64,000 bases of DNA from Notospermus geniculatus (taxonomy: Eukaryota > Nemertea > Pilidiophora > Heteronemertea > Lineidae), in NCBI GenBank assembly GCA_002633025.1, contig NMRB01001034.1:135213-199212 (forward strand). Reading direction: 5' to 3'. This document shows positions 47,301 to 54,324 of this stretch, one piece after another; the stretch's first letter is position 1, and every line of letters starts with the position of its first letter. The notes beneath the pieces are model-generated. The model searched no databases, was not told the DNA's origin, and saw nothing but the letters and a program-made list of their open reading frames with translations. The position numbers and the translations under genes are program-made.

Positions 47301-50041
47301 ATTACGTCCCCCAAGCGCTCCTAATGACCTGACGCATCTTGATTAGCAGTTCCCCCACTGAACGGGTATTGCCTAGTGAATTGAAATTCGGCTTGCCATT
47401 GGTAAAACTACTAGAAGTCAACTGTCCAGTTGGGCACATCTGAGAATGTCTTGCGGAGTTTCGTCATCAACATACTCATAGCACATGTACTTACTTCCAC
47501 ATTTAGAGCCCATCACCAAAGAAAGGGAGTCCAAAATTCAAAGTGCCAAAAGGACGAGCTGTTATTCGAAAGAAACCACAGGCAAAGAGATTGGATTTTA
47601 CTGGAGTCGGCGATAACAGAGATGTTGAGGTGAATACAGTCTTCTTTTTTTGGCCAAACTGCCACCTTTTCCTGCTCTCCGCCTTCCAGATCGTATCAGT
47701 GGGTTCAGGCCTTAACCCCAGACTCACCAGAAACCTTTCTTGGGAACTCAAGGAGCAGCTCACTGAGCGTCACTTGTAGCATGTTCTATTTCTTACTCGC
47801 GCCTACACCGGCCTGGCACGACAGCATTTTATTTGTCGGAAGTCTCCAAGTTGGGCCTGTCACGCCAGGCGCTACTAACTCTCCCCCTCAGCTGGTTACT
47901 TTGGGAAGTATCCCAGCAGAGCATTATGTCATTTCCGAACGTAGATATACACACACCCTCGCAAACATGTACATTGGTGTGCAAACAAAATACTTGTATG
48001 GGAAATCAAACGCTGCCGTGTTAGACACGAGTAAAGTGTCAAGGGGATACACTCAGCCAATCAGAGCGCCTCTGCCATGACACTACTCGTGTCTAACACA
48101 AAGGCGTTCTTTTATTGGCCTCCAATGCGCATGTCTGAGAAAGCACTAGTGCCTGGTCGTTGTAAGTAATCGAACACACTATCGATCCTTTGGGACCGGT
48201 TGAGAATACCATGTTGCAGCTAAACTGGGCAGTCAGTCCGCAGCCCCTCAGACACAAGTCAGATGCTCGTAGGCCTGCTTTCCATTGGTGCATTTTCGTG
48301 CATGGAAACACTCGAAAGCATTGTTTTTTTCTGCGCCGTGACTAACGAAGTGGAAACAAACAATGCTTTCGAGCGTTTCCGCGCACGGAAACGTGCCAAT
48401 GGAAAACAGGTCTTACACCTGCGTCACCACGCTTCCAGACGGTAACAAATAGAAAATTATTTGACTGTGTCGGACGTTTGAATTTTCACTCGTTTTCGTT
48501 CATTATAGATTATACCAGACCCACCGGCTGTCACAGACGAACCAGCTGAAGATGTAAATTTATGTGGTGCTGTCAGTCTTCCTGACGTCAAGGCCATTTT
48601 GAACGAGTGGATCAAATCCTGCAATGGTGAGTGATGAGATCTTTAAAGCCGACGTGAACAAACAAAAAGCCCCCATGCGACGAGCAAGCGAATTGCAAAC
48701 ACCCTGCAAACACGTCAAACGAAGGCTCAGAACATAATAGACCTCAGGAGGGCGCCACCTTATTTGCCTTCAGGCAACCGAGCTGTCAACATCTCCGGAT
48801 ACCTCTTACACTACTCAAAGAAAAAAATGCAATCCACCACTCGGCCAACGGGCCAGCTGACAGACACATGAATTGTGACATGTCAAATGATGAACTGTAA
48901 TTTTTTGCAGATCCTGAGTTAGAAGACATTGAAAGATTTGTACGTTATATGCAGGATCTCGCCAAAGCTCAAAACCTTGAAAAGATAGACTTGTTGCTCA
49001 AGTTCTTAAAAAGGTATGGTGAATCACAGCAAGATGTTCTCGCACCACCATCACGGGTTGCATGTATCAAAATACAGTGGATCCTCCCTTAGCGGACACC
49101 TCTGCCATGAGGACATCTCTCTATTGAGGACACCAAAATTCAGTCCCAAACTGCCAATTTCTATTCATTTTGGCGTATGTAAGACTTAGGCCCGTATGCA
49201 CAGACGTTCCTCCACTCACACTTGAGTGTGAGGTCGACCTTTACCTATTGTTTGCAGGGTAGAATACAAAAGATTAAGGTCGACCTCACACTCAAGTGTG
49301 AGTGGAGGAACGTCTGTGCATACGGGCCTTAAGCCCGGTCTCCACTTGGCTCGGGAGTCACCGCGAGTATACTCGCGGTGACACTCCCGGTGAGTCGCGG
49401 GCCAAGTGGAGACAGGGCACTGCGAATGGAAATGCCCACGAACACCCCGCGAGTGTTCACGGGCACTCGCGGCAGTTTCAAACATGTTGAAAAAATCGCC
49501 GAGCAAGCACGCCGATGATGATTGGTGGCATACCGTGAATGACCATGAATAGTGGAGACACCTTCCCGGGAATATCAGCGGTCAGTGGCCGCTGGCGTGG
49601 TGACCTGGATGTAGTTGACCAGAATGAGGTCACCGGCCGGGAGCCAATAGCAGGGCAGAGCCGCAAGTACTCACCAGGTGTAGACACGTTCGCAGGCTAT
49701 TCGTGGTCGACCCGCAAATACAGGCTATTTGTGGTGGTCACCGCGAACAGCCTGTGCTCGCGGTCCGCACTCCATCGGCGGTGCATTCGGGGGTAGTGTA
49801 GACTAGGCTTTAGGTTAAGACTTCCTTTGGTTCCTTGCTTGTGTGCGAGGCCCTGCTCATCGAATGCCCTCCTGCCGAGCAGCTCTTGAATGCTAGCCGA
49901 GACTAAATTCTTTGCGTCTTTTTCAGGGCAATTGGGAAAACAAGTCATCCCGGTTGGAATCGAGCCTTGTGTGATATTCAGAACAATGTTCAAGTATGCG
50001 TGAAGGACATTTATGGCTGTGAATTGAAGATAGAAGTGTGA
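38150..50041 (+). CDS. REV1: REV1 DNA polymerase, 3' half of gene (13 exons)
   Basis: REV1 is a Y-family polymerase that inserts dCMP opposite abasic and damaged sites and recruits Pol zeta (via REV7) and other Y-family polymerases to stalled forks. Exons seen: 38150-38304, 38715-38834, 40220-40440, 41042-41186, 43081-43211, 43666-43931, 44727-44865, 45731-45946, 46662-46901, 47507-47629, 48509-48626, 48911-49013, 49927-50041. All junctions are AG/GT with matching phases, giving 696 codons plus TGA. Human REV1 (1251 aa) has about 690 residues from the same point, so the length fits. Recognisable from memory of the family: SCDE catalytic pair, EFGPKTG and KERKSVSAE thumb signatures, GAPVETSKF in the little finger, two UBMs with the LP core, and the CTD with NLCGAV and NNVQV. 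The BRCT domain and first metal-binding aspartate lie in exons not seen here. The reading frame is intact, so the gene looks functional. Confidence 0.96.
38715..38834 (+). CDS. REV1: REV1 exon: palm end (GANILLSRLATRVAKP)
   Basis: The acceptor is tatttcag; the donor is gtgagg; phase 1 in and out. It encodes GANILLSRLATRVAKPNGQY and then a stretch ending RDLPG, matching the family motif for 'GSNILLARMATRKAKPDGQY ... LPGVG' in vertebrate REV1. The LPG/VG loop that introduces the helix-hairpin-helix thumb is split by the next intron. Confidence 0.95.
38886..39125. mobile_element. Foldback element L in a REV1 intron
   Basis: gtcacactgaagtagttctc and gagaactagctcagtgtgat arms; the interior has cgtcctgccccgtcc. 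About 240 bp. Confidence 0.65.
39128..39565 (+). repeat. 31-bp minisatellite in a REV1 intron
   Basis: Unit cctggaggactccagcctgg plus ggacgcctctg, about 14 units. One unit (ggggacacctctgccatgag) matches the internal segment of the cagtggaacct element, copies of which are at 34331 and 49068. Confidence 0.88.
39821..40186. mobile_element. Foldback element M in a REV1 intron
   Basis: Arms tagccgtggttacactacat / aggtgtaaccttagctta and inner aacacgggtctttgag / cacacgggtctgg. It ends 33 bases before the thumb exon. Confidence 0.55.
40220..40440 (+). CDS. REV1: REV1 exon: thumb / helix-hairpin-helix
   Basis: The acceptor is acttcag; the donor is gtaatg; phase 1 to 0. It encodes GVGWSTSQRLEAMNVKTCAD, then LQQEFGPKTGASLYKFCRGQ and DDRPIKMEKERKSVSAEVNY. 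The VG...RL and K-T-C-A-D-L pattern is the thumb HhH, and the RKSVSAE segment leads into the little finger; both are diagnostic for REV1. Conserved polypeptide continues to YGIRFKE at the exon end. Confidence 0.96.
40503..40674. mobile_element. Near-perfect palindrome N in a REV1 intron
   Basis: actcgaaatctcgaatttttg, aaaaaatctgagtaactgca and aatagggctcggggc pair with their complements to 40674. About 80-bp arms around cttcttatgacggttc. Confidence 0.75.
40756..41003. mobile_element. Foldback family A, copy 5, in a REV1 intron
   Basis: cagacgattctcaaattt at the left and aatttgagaacagtctatt at the right. It ends 39 bases before the REV1 exon at 41042, so it occupies the region where the branch point and pyrimidine tract should lie. 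Confidence 0.7.
41042..41186 (+). CDS. REV1: REV1 exon: little finger (PAD), part 1
   Basis: The acceptor is gttccag; the donor is gtatgc; phase 0 to 1. It encodes an amphipathic helix with EVEKRL followed by TITLKLKVRSKGAPVETSKF, the beta-strand and loop typical of the REV1 little finger (human has KIMVRKPGAPVETAKF). A 245-bp foldback element ends about 40 bases upstream in the preceding intron, close to the acceptor. Confidence 0.95.
41207..42075. mobile_element. Foldback element O with nested GGATCC element
   Basis: tcaggctctcttacggccct and agggctgtaagagagcctgca are the outer arms, with A/T-rich aaaatccctaattt-type repeats inside both. A second element (41537-41820, ggcgcggatccagaggg / tcctggatccgcacctgg) lies within. 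Confidence 0.6.
42086..42330. mobile_element. Foldback element P in a REV1 intron
   Basis: agggcccacattcataaaac and catgaatgtggaccct-type arms (right arm tctatgaatgtggacccta), with inner gtccgac/ctgaagttagac pairs. Confidence 0.55.
42404..42737. mobile_element. Foldback element Q in a REV1 intron
   Basis: cagtgttaattctaggattt and tgcctagaattaacactg arms; inner agggcatggggcaa / agggcatggcgcg. Confidence 0.55.
42748..42905. mobile_element. TGACGTCA-rich element R, copy 2, in a REV1 intron
   Basis: Reverse complement of the 14.7-kb copy: tgacgtcatcattgacgtca, then gccgtccaaaatggcggcat and gacgtcataatcgttgctgc. Confidence 0.68.
43081..43211 (+). CDS. REV1: REV1 exon: little finger, part 2
   Basis: The acceptor is tattttag; the donor is gtaagt; phase 1 to 0. 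It encodes GHGVVDNLSKSVTLPVATSN and a helix ending AELRG, matching GHGICDNIARTVTL...DMRG of human REV1. An overlapping GT two bases upstream was rejected because gtaagt is the better donor and restores phase 0 for the next exon. Confidence 0.94.
43312..43563. mobile_element. Foldback element S in a REV1 intron
   Basis: aagtctgcaacatctaagcg / cgcttaaatgttgccggactt and gacccaatggaatgcgg / cacattccattgagtcgcg pair. About 250 bp, ending 100 bases before the exon at 43666. Confidence 0.62.
43666..43931 (+). CDS. REV1: REV1 exon: end of polymerase core and linker
   Basis: The acceptor is gttgtag; the donor is gtaagt; phase 0 to 2. It starts with IGIQVHRL (human VGIHVNQL), the last strand of the little finger, then becomes low-complexity Ser/Thr/Ala/Lys-rich sequence ending VERKR. 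The linker is not conserved and is probably disordered. A motif QNILNFMAP near residue 20 has a weak PIP-box look, but this is speculation. Confidence 0.93.
44727..44865 (+). CDS. REV1: REV1 exon: linker and start of UBM1
   Basis: The acceptor is ttaacag; the donor is gtaggc; phase 2 to 0. Pro/Ser-rich linker ends SSYFPSPSQ, which is the PSPSQ lead-in to UBM1 in vertebrate REV1. The intron falls between this lead-in and the UBM core. Confidence 0.92.
44919..45336. mobile_element. Foldback element T in a REV1 intron
   Basis: gaaagttcaaaaattggaaa / gtttccaaattcggaacttt and ggcaacgtttcttttttggaagcg / cgcttctgaaaaaagaaacg pair; a central unpaired region holds the remainder. Confidence 0.62.
45421..45630. 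mobile_element. TTAA-bounded family D, copy 2, in a REV1 intron
   Basis: ttaaaggagcacggtattg and caataccatgctcctttaa form an inverted repeat with one mismatch. It ends about 100 bases before the UBM1 exon. Confidence 0.72.
45731..45946 (+). CDS. REV1: REV1 exon: UBM1 core and start of UBM2
   Basis: The acceptor is cttcctag; the donor is gtgaga; phase 0 to 0. It begins IDPAVLKELPADIQAQV, a ubiquitin-binding motif with the invariant Leu-Pro core, continues through an acidic/Gly/Ser linker and ends VELPSFSQ, the lead-in to UBM2. UBMs bind ubiquitin around its Leu8 patch and support REV1 recruitment to ubiquitinated PCNA. Confidence 0.94.
46240..46600 (+). repeat. 45-bp minisatellite in a REV1 intron
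   Basis: Unit gactcgagcgtgggtggagt plus ccagactccagggatgac and gagttgt-type ends; period 45 (gggat at 46271, 46316 and so on), about eight units. As 45 is divisible by three, several frames stay open on both strands. Confidence 0.9.
46662..46901 (+). CDS. REV1: REV1 exon: UBM2 core and basic region
   Basis: The acceptor is attccag; the donor is gtgaga; phase 0 to 0. It begins VDQSCFDALPDDIRAELVGA, UBM2 with its Leu-Pro core, then becomes Lys/Ser-rich with a repeated SPKKKSP-like tail that resembles the nuclear-localisation-rich segment of vertebrate REV1. The preceding intron carries a 45-bp minisatellite. Confidence 0.94.
47213..47378. repeat. gatgtcat-rich element, copy 2, in a REV1 intron
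   Basis: taggccttttgatgtcacga, gtcccccaagcgctcctaatg and gcagttcccccactgaacgg are the reverse complement of the 33.35-kb copy. Confidence 0.55.
47507..47629 (+). CDS. REV1: REV1 exon: basic linker
   Basis: The acceptor is catttag; the donor is gtgaat; phase 0 to 0. It encodes SPSPKKGSPKFKVPKGRAV and then IRKKPQAKRLDF, continuing the basic linker between UBM2 and the C-terminal domain. Identity rests on frame continuity and composition rather than conservation. Confidence 0.85.
47693..47776 (+). mobile_element. SINE-like tail fragment in a REV1 intron
   Basis: cagaaacctttcttgggaac-type sequence (accagaaacctttcttggga, aggagcagctcactgagcg) resembles the SINE-1 tail (gaaacctttcagtagaactc, gagcagctcattcagcg) but is a distinct subfamily, also seen at 63168. 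Confidence 0.5.
48017..48106. repeat. Short palindrome in a REV1 intron
   Basis: gtgttagacacgagtaaagtg and actactcgtgtctaacac arms around a cagccaatcagagcg centre. Confidence 0.6.
48266..48418. mobile_element. Foldback element V in a REV1 intron
   Basis: ggcctgctttccattggtgc and gtgccaatggaaaacaggtc, with inner ggaaacactcgaaagcattg / caatgctttcgagcgtttcc. Confidence 0.7.
48509..48626 (+). CDS. REV1: REV1 exon: start of C-terminal domain
   Basis: The acceptor is cattatag; the donor is gtgagt; phase 0 to 1. After a short acidic/Pro stretch it encodes NLCGAVSLPDVKAILNEWIK, matching NLAGAVEFNDVKTLLREWIT at the start of the human REV1 CTD. The conserved Trp of the first helix, in the pocket used by Y-polymerase partner peptides, is retained. 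Confidence 0.95.
48911..49013 (+). CDS. REV1: REV1 exon: C-terminal domain helices 2-3
   Basis: The acceptor is tttttgcag; the donor is gtatgg; phase 1 to 2. It encodes DPELEDIERFVRYMQDLAKA and then NLEKIDLLLKFLKR, matching human DP..EDI..VVKYCTDLIEEKDLEKLDLVIKYMKR. The pattern of Leu/Ile at helix-core positions is preserved. Confidence 0.95.
49068..49165 (+). mobile_element. cagtggaacct element, left half
   Basis: acagtggatcctcccttagc, ggacacctctgccatgagga and ctctattgaggacaccaaaa; it ends near ctattcattttgg. Confidence 0.65.
49188..49330. mobile_element. Perfect-arm MITE W in a REV1 intron
   Basis: aggcccgtatgcacagacgt and acgtctgtgcatacgggcct with arms of about 60 bases matching almost without error (including ctcacacttgagtgtgaggt). 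The centre is tttacctattgtttgcaggg. Confidence 0.78.
49331..49812. mobile_element. GC-rich foldback element X in a REV1 intron
   Basis: gcccggtctccacttggctc / ggccaagtggagacaggg and several cgcgagt/actcgcgg pairs; the right end tagtgtagactaggcttta faces the left start. It abuts element W with no gap. Confidence 0.5.
49927..50041 (+). CDS. REV1: REV1 terminal exon and stop
   Basis: The acceptor is tctttttcag; one base completes an Arg codon. It encodes AIGKTSHPGWNRALCDIQNN followed by VQVCVKDIYGCELKIEV and TGA at 50039-50041. The NNVQV...YG..LK.. ending matches the human C terminus (DNVQVVLQQTYGSTLKVT), the surface that contacts REV7. A 37-bp tandem repeat starts just after the stop, and no AATAAA is seen in the next few hundred bases. 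Confidence 0.95.
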
Positions 50042-50245
50042 TTCATGATGGATGTGCGATTTGACGATGGAAGCGTCATTCAGAATGGATGTGCGATTTG
50101 ACGATGGAAGCGTCATTTACAATGGATGTGCAATTTGACGATGGAAGTGTCATTAACGATGGATGTGCGATTCCCAATGGATGTGCGATTTGACGACGGA
50201 AGCGTAATTGATGACGGAAGCAAAATTGACAATTATAGTAATTGA
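50042..50245 (+). repeat. REV1: 37-bp tandem repeat in the REV1 3' UTR
   Basis: Unit aatggatgtgcgatttgacg plus atggaagcgtcattcag, about five units, decaying to the right. It begins immediately after the REV1 stop codon. Confidence 0.85.
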
Positions 50246-50261
50246 AGTGGGAAAATTACTC

Positions 50262-50890
50262 AAGGTCAGTTTGATTTGACCTACTTTTCAAGGTCACAGA
50301 GGTCAAAGTTCATAATTTTGTCTTTTGGTGGCATGTTTTGTAACCGCTGGAGCTATTGACCTGAAACTTGGTACATACCGGTATATACCCCTATGTCAGA
50401 TGACCTATGGCACCAAGTTTTGGTCCAATTCAATTCTCAGCTTGGCCACCAGGGGCCAGTTGCACAAAACTCACGATAGCACTAACTTGGTGTTAGCGCT
50501 AACTTTATGTTAGATGACATAAAAATCCCTTGTCTTTTTACATCATTTAACATAATGTTAGCGCCAACACCAAGTTAGCGTTAACATGAGTTTTGTGCAA
50601 CCCAGCCCAGGTGGCCAAAACCAAAAAGACAAAAAGTGCAATAACTCCTAAACTAATGACTGGATCATGTCCAAATTTTTATGATAGGTGCATCTAATGA
50701 GGATACATGACGTATGTAACATGTTTTTGATTTGACCTACTTTTCAAGGTCACAGCGGTCAAAGTTCGCAATTTTGCCATTTGGTGGTGCATTTCGTAAC
50801 TGCTGGGGCTACTGACCTGAAACTTGGTACATAGATATTATGTCATGGCTATTTCTGTTCACGGCTAATGGCTAATTCTTCACTTTGTCA
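50262..50890 (+). repeat. Repeat R1, copy 3, with inserted hairpin element and partial duplication
   Basis: gctattgacctgaaacttgg appears at 50350 and again, as gctactgacctgaaacttgg, at 50808; each is preceded by tttgacctacttttcaagg. A 156-bp hairpin element interrupts cttggccaccagg at about 50454. Confidence 0.7.
50454..50609. mobile_element. Hairpin MITE inside R1
   Basis: ggccagttgcacaaaactca and tgagttttgtgcaaccc ends; inner actaacttggtgttagcgct / agcgccaacaccaagttagc arms. The R1 motif resumes with ggtggccaaaacc. Confidence 0.72.
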
Positions 50891-50982
50891 CTAGGGGCAC
50901 CAAAACCAAAAAAAACATAAATCGTTATTTCTCCCTTGGCCATCACCATGCTTCAAGCAGAGCGGGCACAGTGCCATTGGCA

Positions 50983-51543
50983 CTATTTTTTCACCTTGTC
51001 GTAATCATGTCGATCAGCTTCTGACACCGCAAAATAAGCAGACTGAGCGTTGCCAGTCAAGAATGGCTCCAACGCAGCTGTCCACTTCGCTTTCTCAACC
51101 TTGTGCCGCGTTGCTAGATTTTCAAAAGTCTTAAACCGGAGAACAATATCGTCCAACTTCTGCAATTTGGACATTTCTTTGAGCGGAATGTAATAGTATT
51201 TCGGTTCTGGCTTGGGTATAGCATTCACCATCTTTTCAACTGTGCTCAGAAGTACGGCATTATCCTCTCTCCTCACAGCCGAAAAATGCTCCAACATCTT
51301 CCTGAAGTACACCTCCAAACCAGGGTCAGCAGTGGCACCACCATCTGTTGCACCCATGGCAGCCGGGATTGACAATGCCGGGTCCTCAAACGACTCCAAA
51401 CCCGCCAATGCATCTATTCTCGCGTCTTTGTCTTTAAATGAGGCTGGGTCGAGACCGTTGTGAGTAAAAAGTTCTTTGATGTAGTCATTCGTAAAATGAC
51501 TCATCATTATCCTACGTTGTTGAACCGTCTTCAAGTCCGCCAT
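50983..51543 (-). pseudogene. Truncated gag of a Ty3/gypsy-like element
   Basis: The ORF starts at ATG 51543 (MADLKTVQQRR) and ends at a TAG at 50983, 186 residues. The segment FENLATRHKVEKAKWTAALE followed by PFLTGNAQSAYFAV and DYDKVKK has the capsid pattern W..x..L.P.L.G.A..AY......D..DY..VK seen in Ty3-type and SCAN-like Gag. The last Lys codons are followed directly by foreign repeat sequence, so the stop marks a break rather than the natural end. No zinc knuckle remains. An in-frame extension upstream to 51855 uses GTG and overlaps the primer site, so it was not chosen. Confidence 0.68.
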
Positions 51544-51849
51544 ACTTTCTGTGTGCAGGATACCGGTACTTGACACAAACGACAGCCACAGCAGTAGCAG
51601 AGTCAGTATCACTTGTAACACACGAAGTGTCCAATGCACCCAGGGTACAGACGACCAATGCACACTATGCACACGGGGTGTATGCACCACAGCAGGCCTG
51701 CGGGCACTCAGTGTCCTACGTATATTCTGTGTACTACTGATGTACATGGGGCGTGTACATAGGCTCTGTGTTGAGCTCAGGGGTTGGCGTGCAGCACTTC
51801 GCGAAGTGCACGAAGTCTGTAAAAAATTCATGAAATCGTTCAAATACTT

Positions 51850-51867
51850 GACCACGTTGGGCGCCTG
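51850..51867 (-). other. Primer binding site, tRNA-Lys type
   Basis: The - strand reads GGCGCCCAACGTGG directly after the candidate LTR end. This matches the primer binding site complementary to the 3' end of tRNA-Lys1,2 (family pattern TGGCGCCCAACGTGGG), with a mismatch at the first base. It is the anchor for placing the LTR boundary. Confidence 0.65.
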
Positions 51868-51985
51868 TGTAGGCGTACCGTTCCTGCCTACACGTAGGAC
51901 TCTTTATAAGTCTTTGGTGGGATTCCGTAGTTGTTTATTCGAAGACAATCTCACCAGATACATGTTGACTGAACACGCCATTACA
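51866..51985 (-). mobile_element. Candidate short LTR, about 120 bp
   Basis: On the - strand it begins TGTAATGGCG and ends CCTACACA, TG...CA as LTRs require. It contains AATAAA (51939-51934) and TATAAA (51908-51903). No second copy is present in the window, so the outer boundary is inferred only from the TG end. Confidence 0.4.
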
Positions 51986-52311
51986 GAAGACTAACTCCCG
52001 CCGCGCCGGCGCACACGGTTTCCCACTAAATACATTAACATAAACAGAAAATCACAAGAATAACAAGTGCGACCACTAAATTCACAAAGAGAGTCCAAAC
52101 TACTACTATGAATTACATGAAATATTCTTTATGGCCCACACTAATTCCCCCCAAAACAGCCCTTTGTTTCGCATACGGTTCCCAGGGGCTTCTCACCCCA
52201 GCTGGCGTCAGCAAGTTACGCAACCAATTAGGTGTACCCCAGGAGCCTCGGGGGGGGGGGGTCTGCTTAGTGCCCCAGTAGTCTCTGCTCAGGCCCTGGG
52301 CCAGGGTTTCT

Positions 52312-52455
52312 GCCAGAAATATTTTTGAGGGTATGCAGTTCTTCAAAATTAGCAAAAAACCCCATGAAATTAAGAAAAAATGGCCCTTTTCTGTTCCTTT
52401 GAGGGTACTCACAGCGTACCCTGCGTACCCTCTGGCGGAAACACTGCTGGCCAAT
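52312..52455. repeat. gggtac / ggcggaaac repeat, copy 2
   Basis: gtttctgccagaaatatttttgagggtatgc at the left (coordinates 52308 on) and gcgtaccctctggcggaaac at the right are inverted ends of the same family as 59318-59618. It forms the boundary of the copia gag relic. Confidence 0.55.
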
Positions 52456-53141
52456 CACCGCCTTCTGCACTTTGCAGTGTCGTGTGTGTGGTTCTTACAC
52501 GTCTCACACCAACGATCGCGTTTCTTCTGTTGTTTTGACCAACAGCCTGAGGATTTATGTCCTGGTTTTCCACATGAATAACATTTGATACTATGATCAC
52601 CACGGTCACCGATCTTTCCTGTGTCCAGCTTCATCACACTGTCGCCACCTTCACCGTTATTCCAGAGTTTTTCAGTCTCTTCGTAACTCCGTAAAGCTAC
52701 TTTGAATTCCGAAAAGCTGATGGGGGCTCAATCTTTCTGAGTCGTAACGGTTGCGAATGCGTTAAATTCAGCTGGTAACCCTTCTAGTAGCATAACCACT
52801 AAAAGACTGTCACCAATCTCCTCTCCCGCACTTTTAAGGGAGGTCGAGGCGTTCTCTGCCCTGAGCATGTAGTCTGTCATGCTCTCGTTGCTGGATTTTT
52901 GTAGGCTGCATAGTTCTGTATACAGGGCAATGATCCTCAGTTTGCCCTTTGACTGGTAGTGTTCCCTTAGGATTTTAAGGGCTGCCCTGGCGTCGTCCAC
53001 GGCATAAATTTTTGTTGTTCTGCATAGATGTTCTTTCAAAATACTTGTGGATTGCCCCTTTAAAATCAAAACACAACTATGGCTTTTTACTGCAACCCTT
53101 GCAAGAAACATCTGATGCTGATTGCCGGTGACTCTTGTCAC
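52455..53141 (-). pseudogene. copia-type gag with zinc knuckle and in-frame TGA
   Basis: On the - strand the frame reads a UBN2-type copia Gag: DDARAALKILREHYQSKGKL, then SMTDYMLRAENASTSLKSAG and LLVVMLLEGLPAEFNAF, interrupted by TGA at 52730-52728 right after VTTQKD. The frame continues with FSEFKVALRSYEE and ends in a CCHC knuckle, CYSCGKPGHKSSGC, plus a second CETCKNHTHDTAKC pair. Upstream of about 53100 homology fades, and a TAA lies just before 53141. Downstream it runs into a different repeat at about 52450. No protease, integrase or reverse transcriptase is seen. It is a dead fragment. Confidence 0.72.
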
Positions 53142-53540
53142 AAGTCCTGTTTACACAACATCTGTAGAGGCAGAGTTCAACAGTCCATGGAAACCTTGCT
53201 GACACCCGAAGAACGCCGGAAGACGTACATCTGCCTGCAAGTACAATGTACCAACCACAACAAAGGAAGACATCCCCACCACCGGGCACAGGCAGAGAGT
53301 CTGTGAGGAATGTGAGTGCCAGTGTTGTCGCTAAGGAATCTGACAGACGGGTCTTGAAGTATTACAGCCGGTGGCGCGCGTAGCGCGGCCGCCGCGAGCG
53401 CGAGCGAGCGGCGGGGGGTGCGCGAGGGGGGGGTTCCCCCTCGCACTTAGAAAAATGTTTAATTCACATGACCCTAGATGCGATTTCCTGGCATTTCAGA
53501 CCCCCGAAAACTAGTTCCGTACGCCTCCCAATGCGGCAGA

Positions 53541-53645
53541 NNNNNNNNNNNNNNNNNNNNNNNNNNNNNNNNNNNNNNNNNNNNNNNNNNNNNNNNNNNN
53601 NNNNNNNNNNNNNNNNNNNNNNNNNNNNNNNNNNNNNNNNNNNNN
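53541..53645. other. Assembly gap (105 N)
   Basis: A run of N between a GC-rich repeat-like block (gccgccgcgagcgcgagcga) and gagaaatagcagaagccgg. Single N bases also occur at 992, 3970, 6599, 16282, 20898, 25623, 35583 and 59875. Confidence 0.95.
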
Positions 53646-53649
53646 GAGA

Positions 53650-54320
53650 AATAGCAGAAGCCGGCCAAAGGCCGGCTCAGGGAGCGTGCAGCGCGACCGC
53701 GGGGAGCACGAGGGAGGGTGAAAACTGGAGGATAAAAGACCCAATTTACCGGCATTTGCGATCAAAAATCGAACTGAGCGGCGGCCATTACACATGTTAC
53801 AAGTTGGTCACTTGGCACGAATACTGACGGAAATTGCCGATCGATTGGCCGAGTGTGTGACGTCAGAGGCTGTGCCAAATATGGTCACAGTTACGCTAAT
53901 ATTCCATTCATCACTGTTCACGACTGGAGTTGATTGACCAATCAGAAAGAAGGGTGCGAATATGGCGCGAAGAGACATGAATACATAATGTGGATTGCGC
54001 ATAAATTATTGATTTTCATTTTGAAGTGGAGTCATGTAGACTGCGGCCGGCGTGGCTGTCGGAGGGAGAGCGCACGTGTTCCCGCGTTCATGGCGATTTC
54101 GTCAGTTAGTGGACGATAATTACATACATTGAACGGGTTCCAAAGAAGTCGTGAAGGGTTAGGCGACCGCGTTTTGGCGGCGGCTGCCAGCTCATGATGA
54201 TGCCTCGTCGAAATCGGAACGACCACACGTGCCCTGGGCGTGGAATTGGCGGAAAGCGAGCAGCGGTCGGGCGCGGCAGGCATTGAGAACACGTGAAGGC
54301 GAATTGCGACTTGCCGTTAC
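53650..54320. promoter_or_regulatory. GC-rich, CpG-rich segment; possible promoter
   Basis: Much richer in CG dinucleotides than its surroundings, with TGACGTCA at 53858-53865 and a CCAAT box within tgattgaccaatcag at 53938-53942. It lies 0.9 kb before the first candidate exon of the unassigned + gene. Promoter function is inference only; no initiator exon was found. Confidence 0.2.
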
Positions 54321-54324
54321 TGGC

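Larger units (their letters stand above)
50983..51985 (-). mobile_element. LTR retrotransposon remnant (LTR, primer site, gag)
   Basis: Read on the - strand: a candidate short LTR (51985-51866, TGTAATG...CTACACA), a tRNA-Lys-type primer binding site, an untranslated leader of about 300 bases, and a gag ORF cut off at 50983. Beyond that point the sequence is an unrelated dispersed repeat, so protease, reverse transcriptase, integrase and the 3' LTR are missing. The order LTR-PBS-gag is typical of Metaviridae/Ty3-like elements. Confidence 0.68.

Noticed and set aside
51544-51855. In-frame N-terminal extension of the Ty3-like gag with a hydrophobic stretch
   Set aside because: It starts at GTG within the primer binding site and covers the expected untranslated leader; the ATG at 51543 is the sensible start.
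53079-53306. A 75-codon + strand frame with several Cys (AFYCNPCKKHL)
   Set aside because: It overlaps the antisense end of the copia gag relic, has no splice sites or known domain, and could be part of the retroelement leader; not enough to call.
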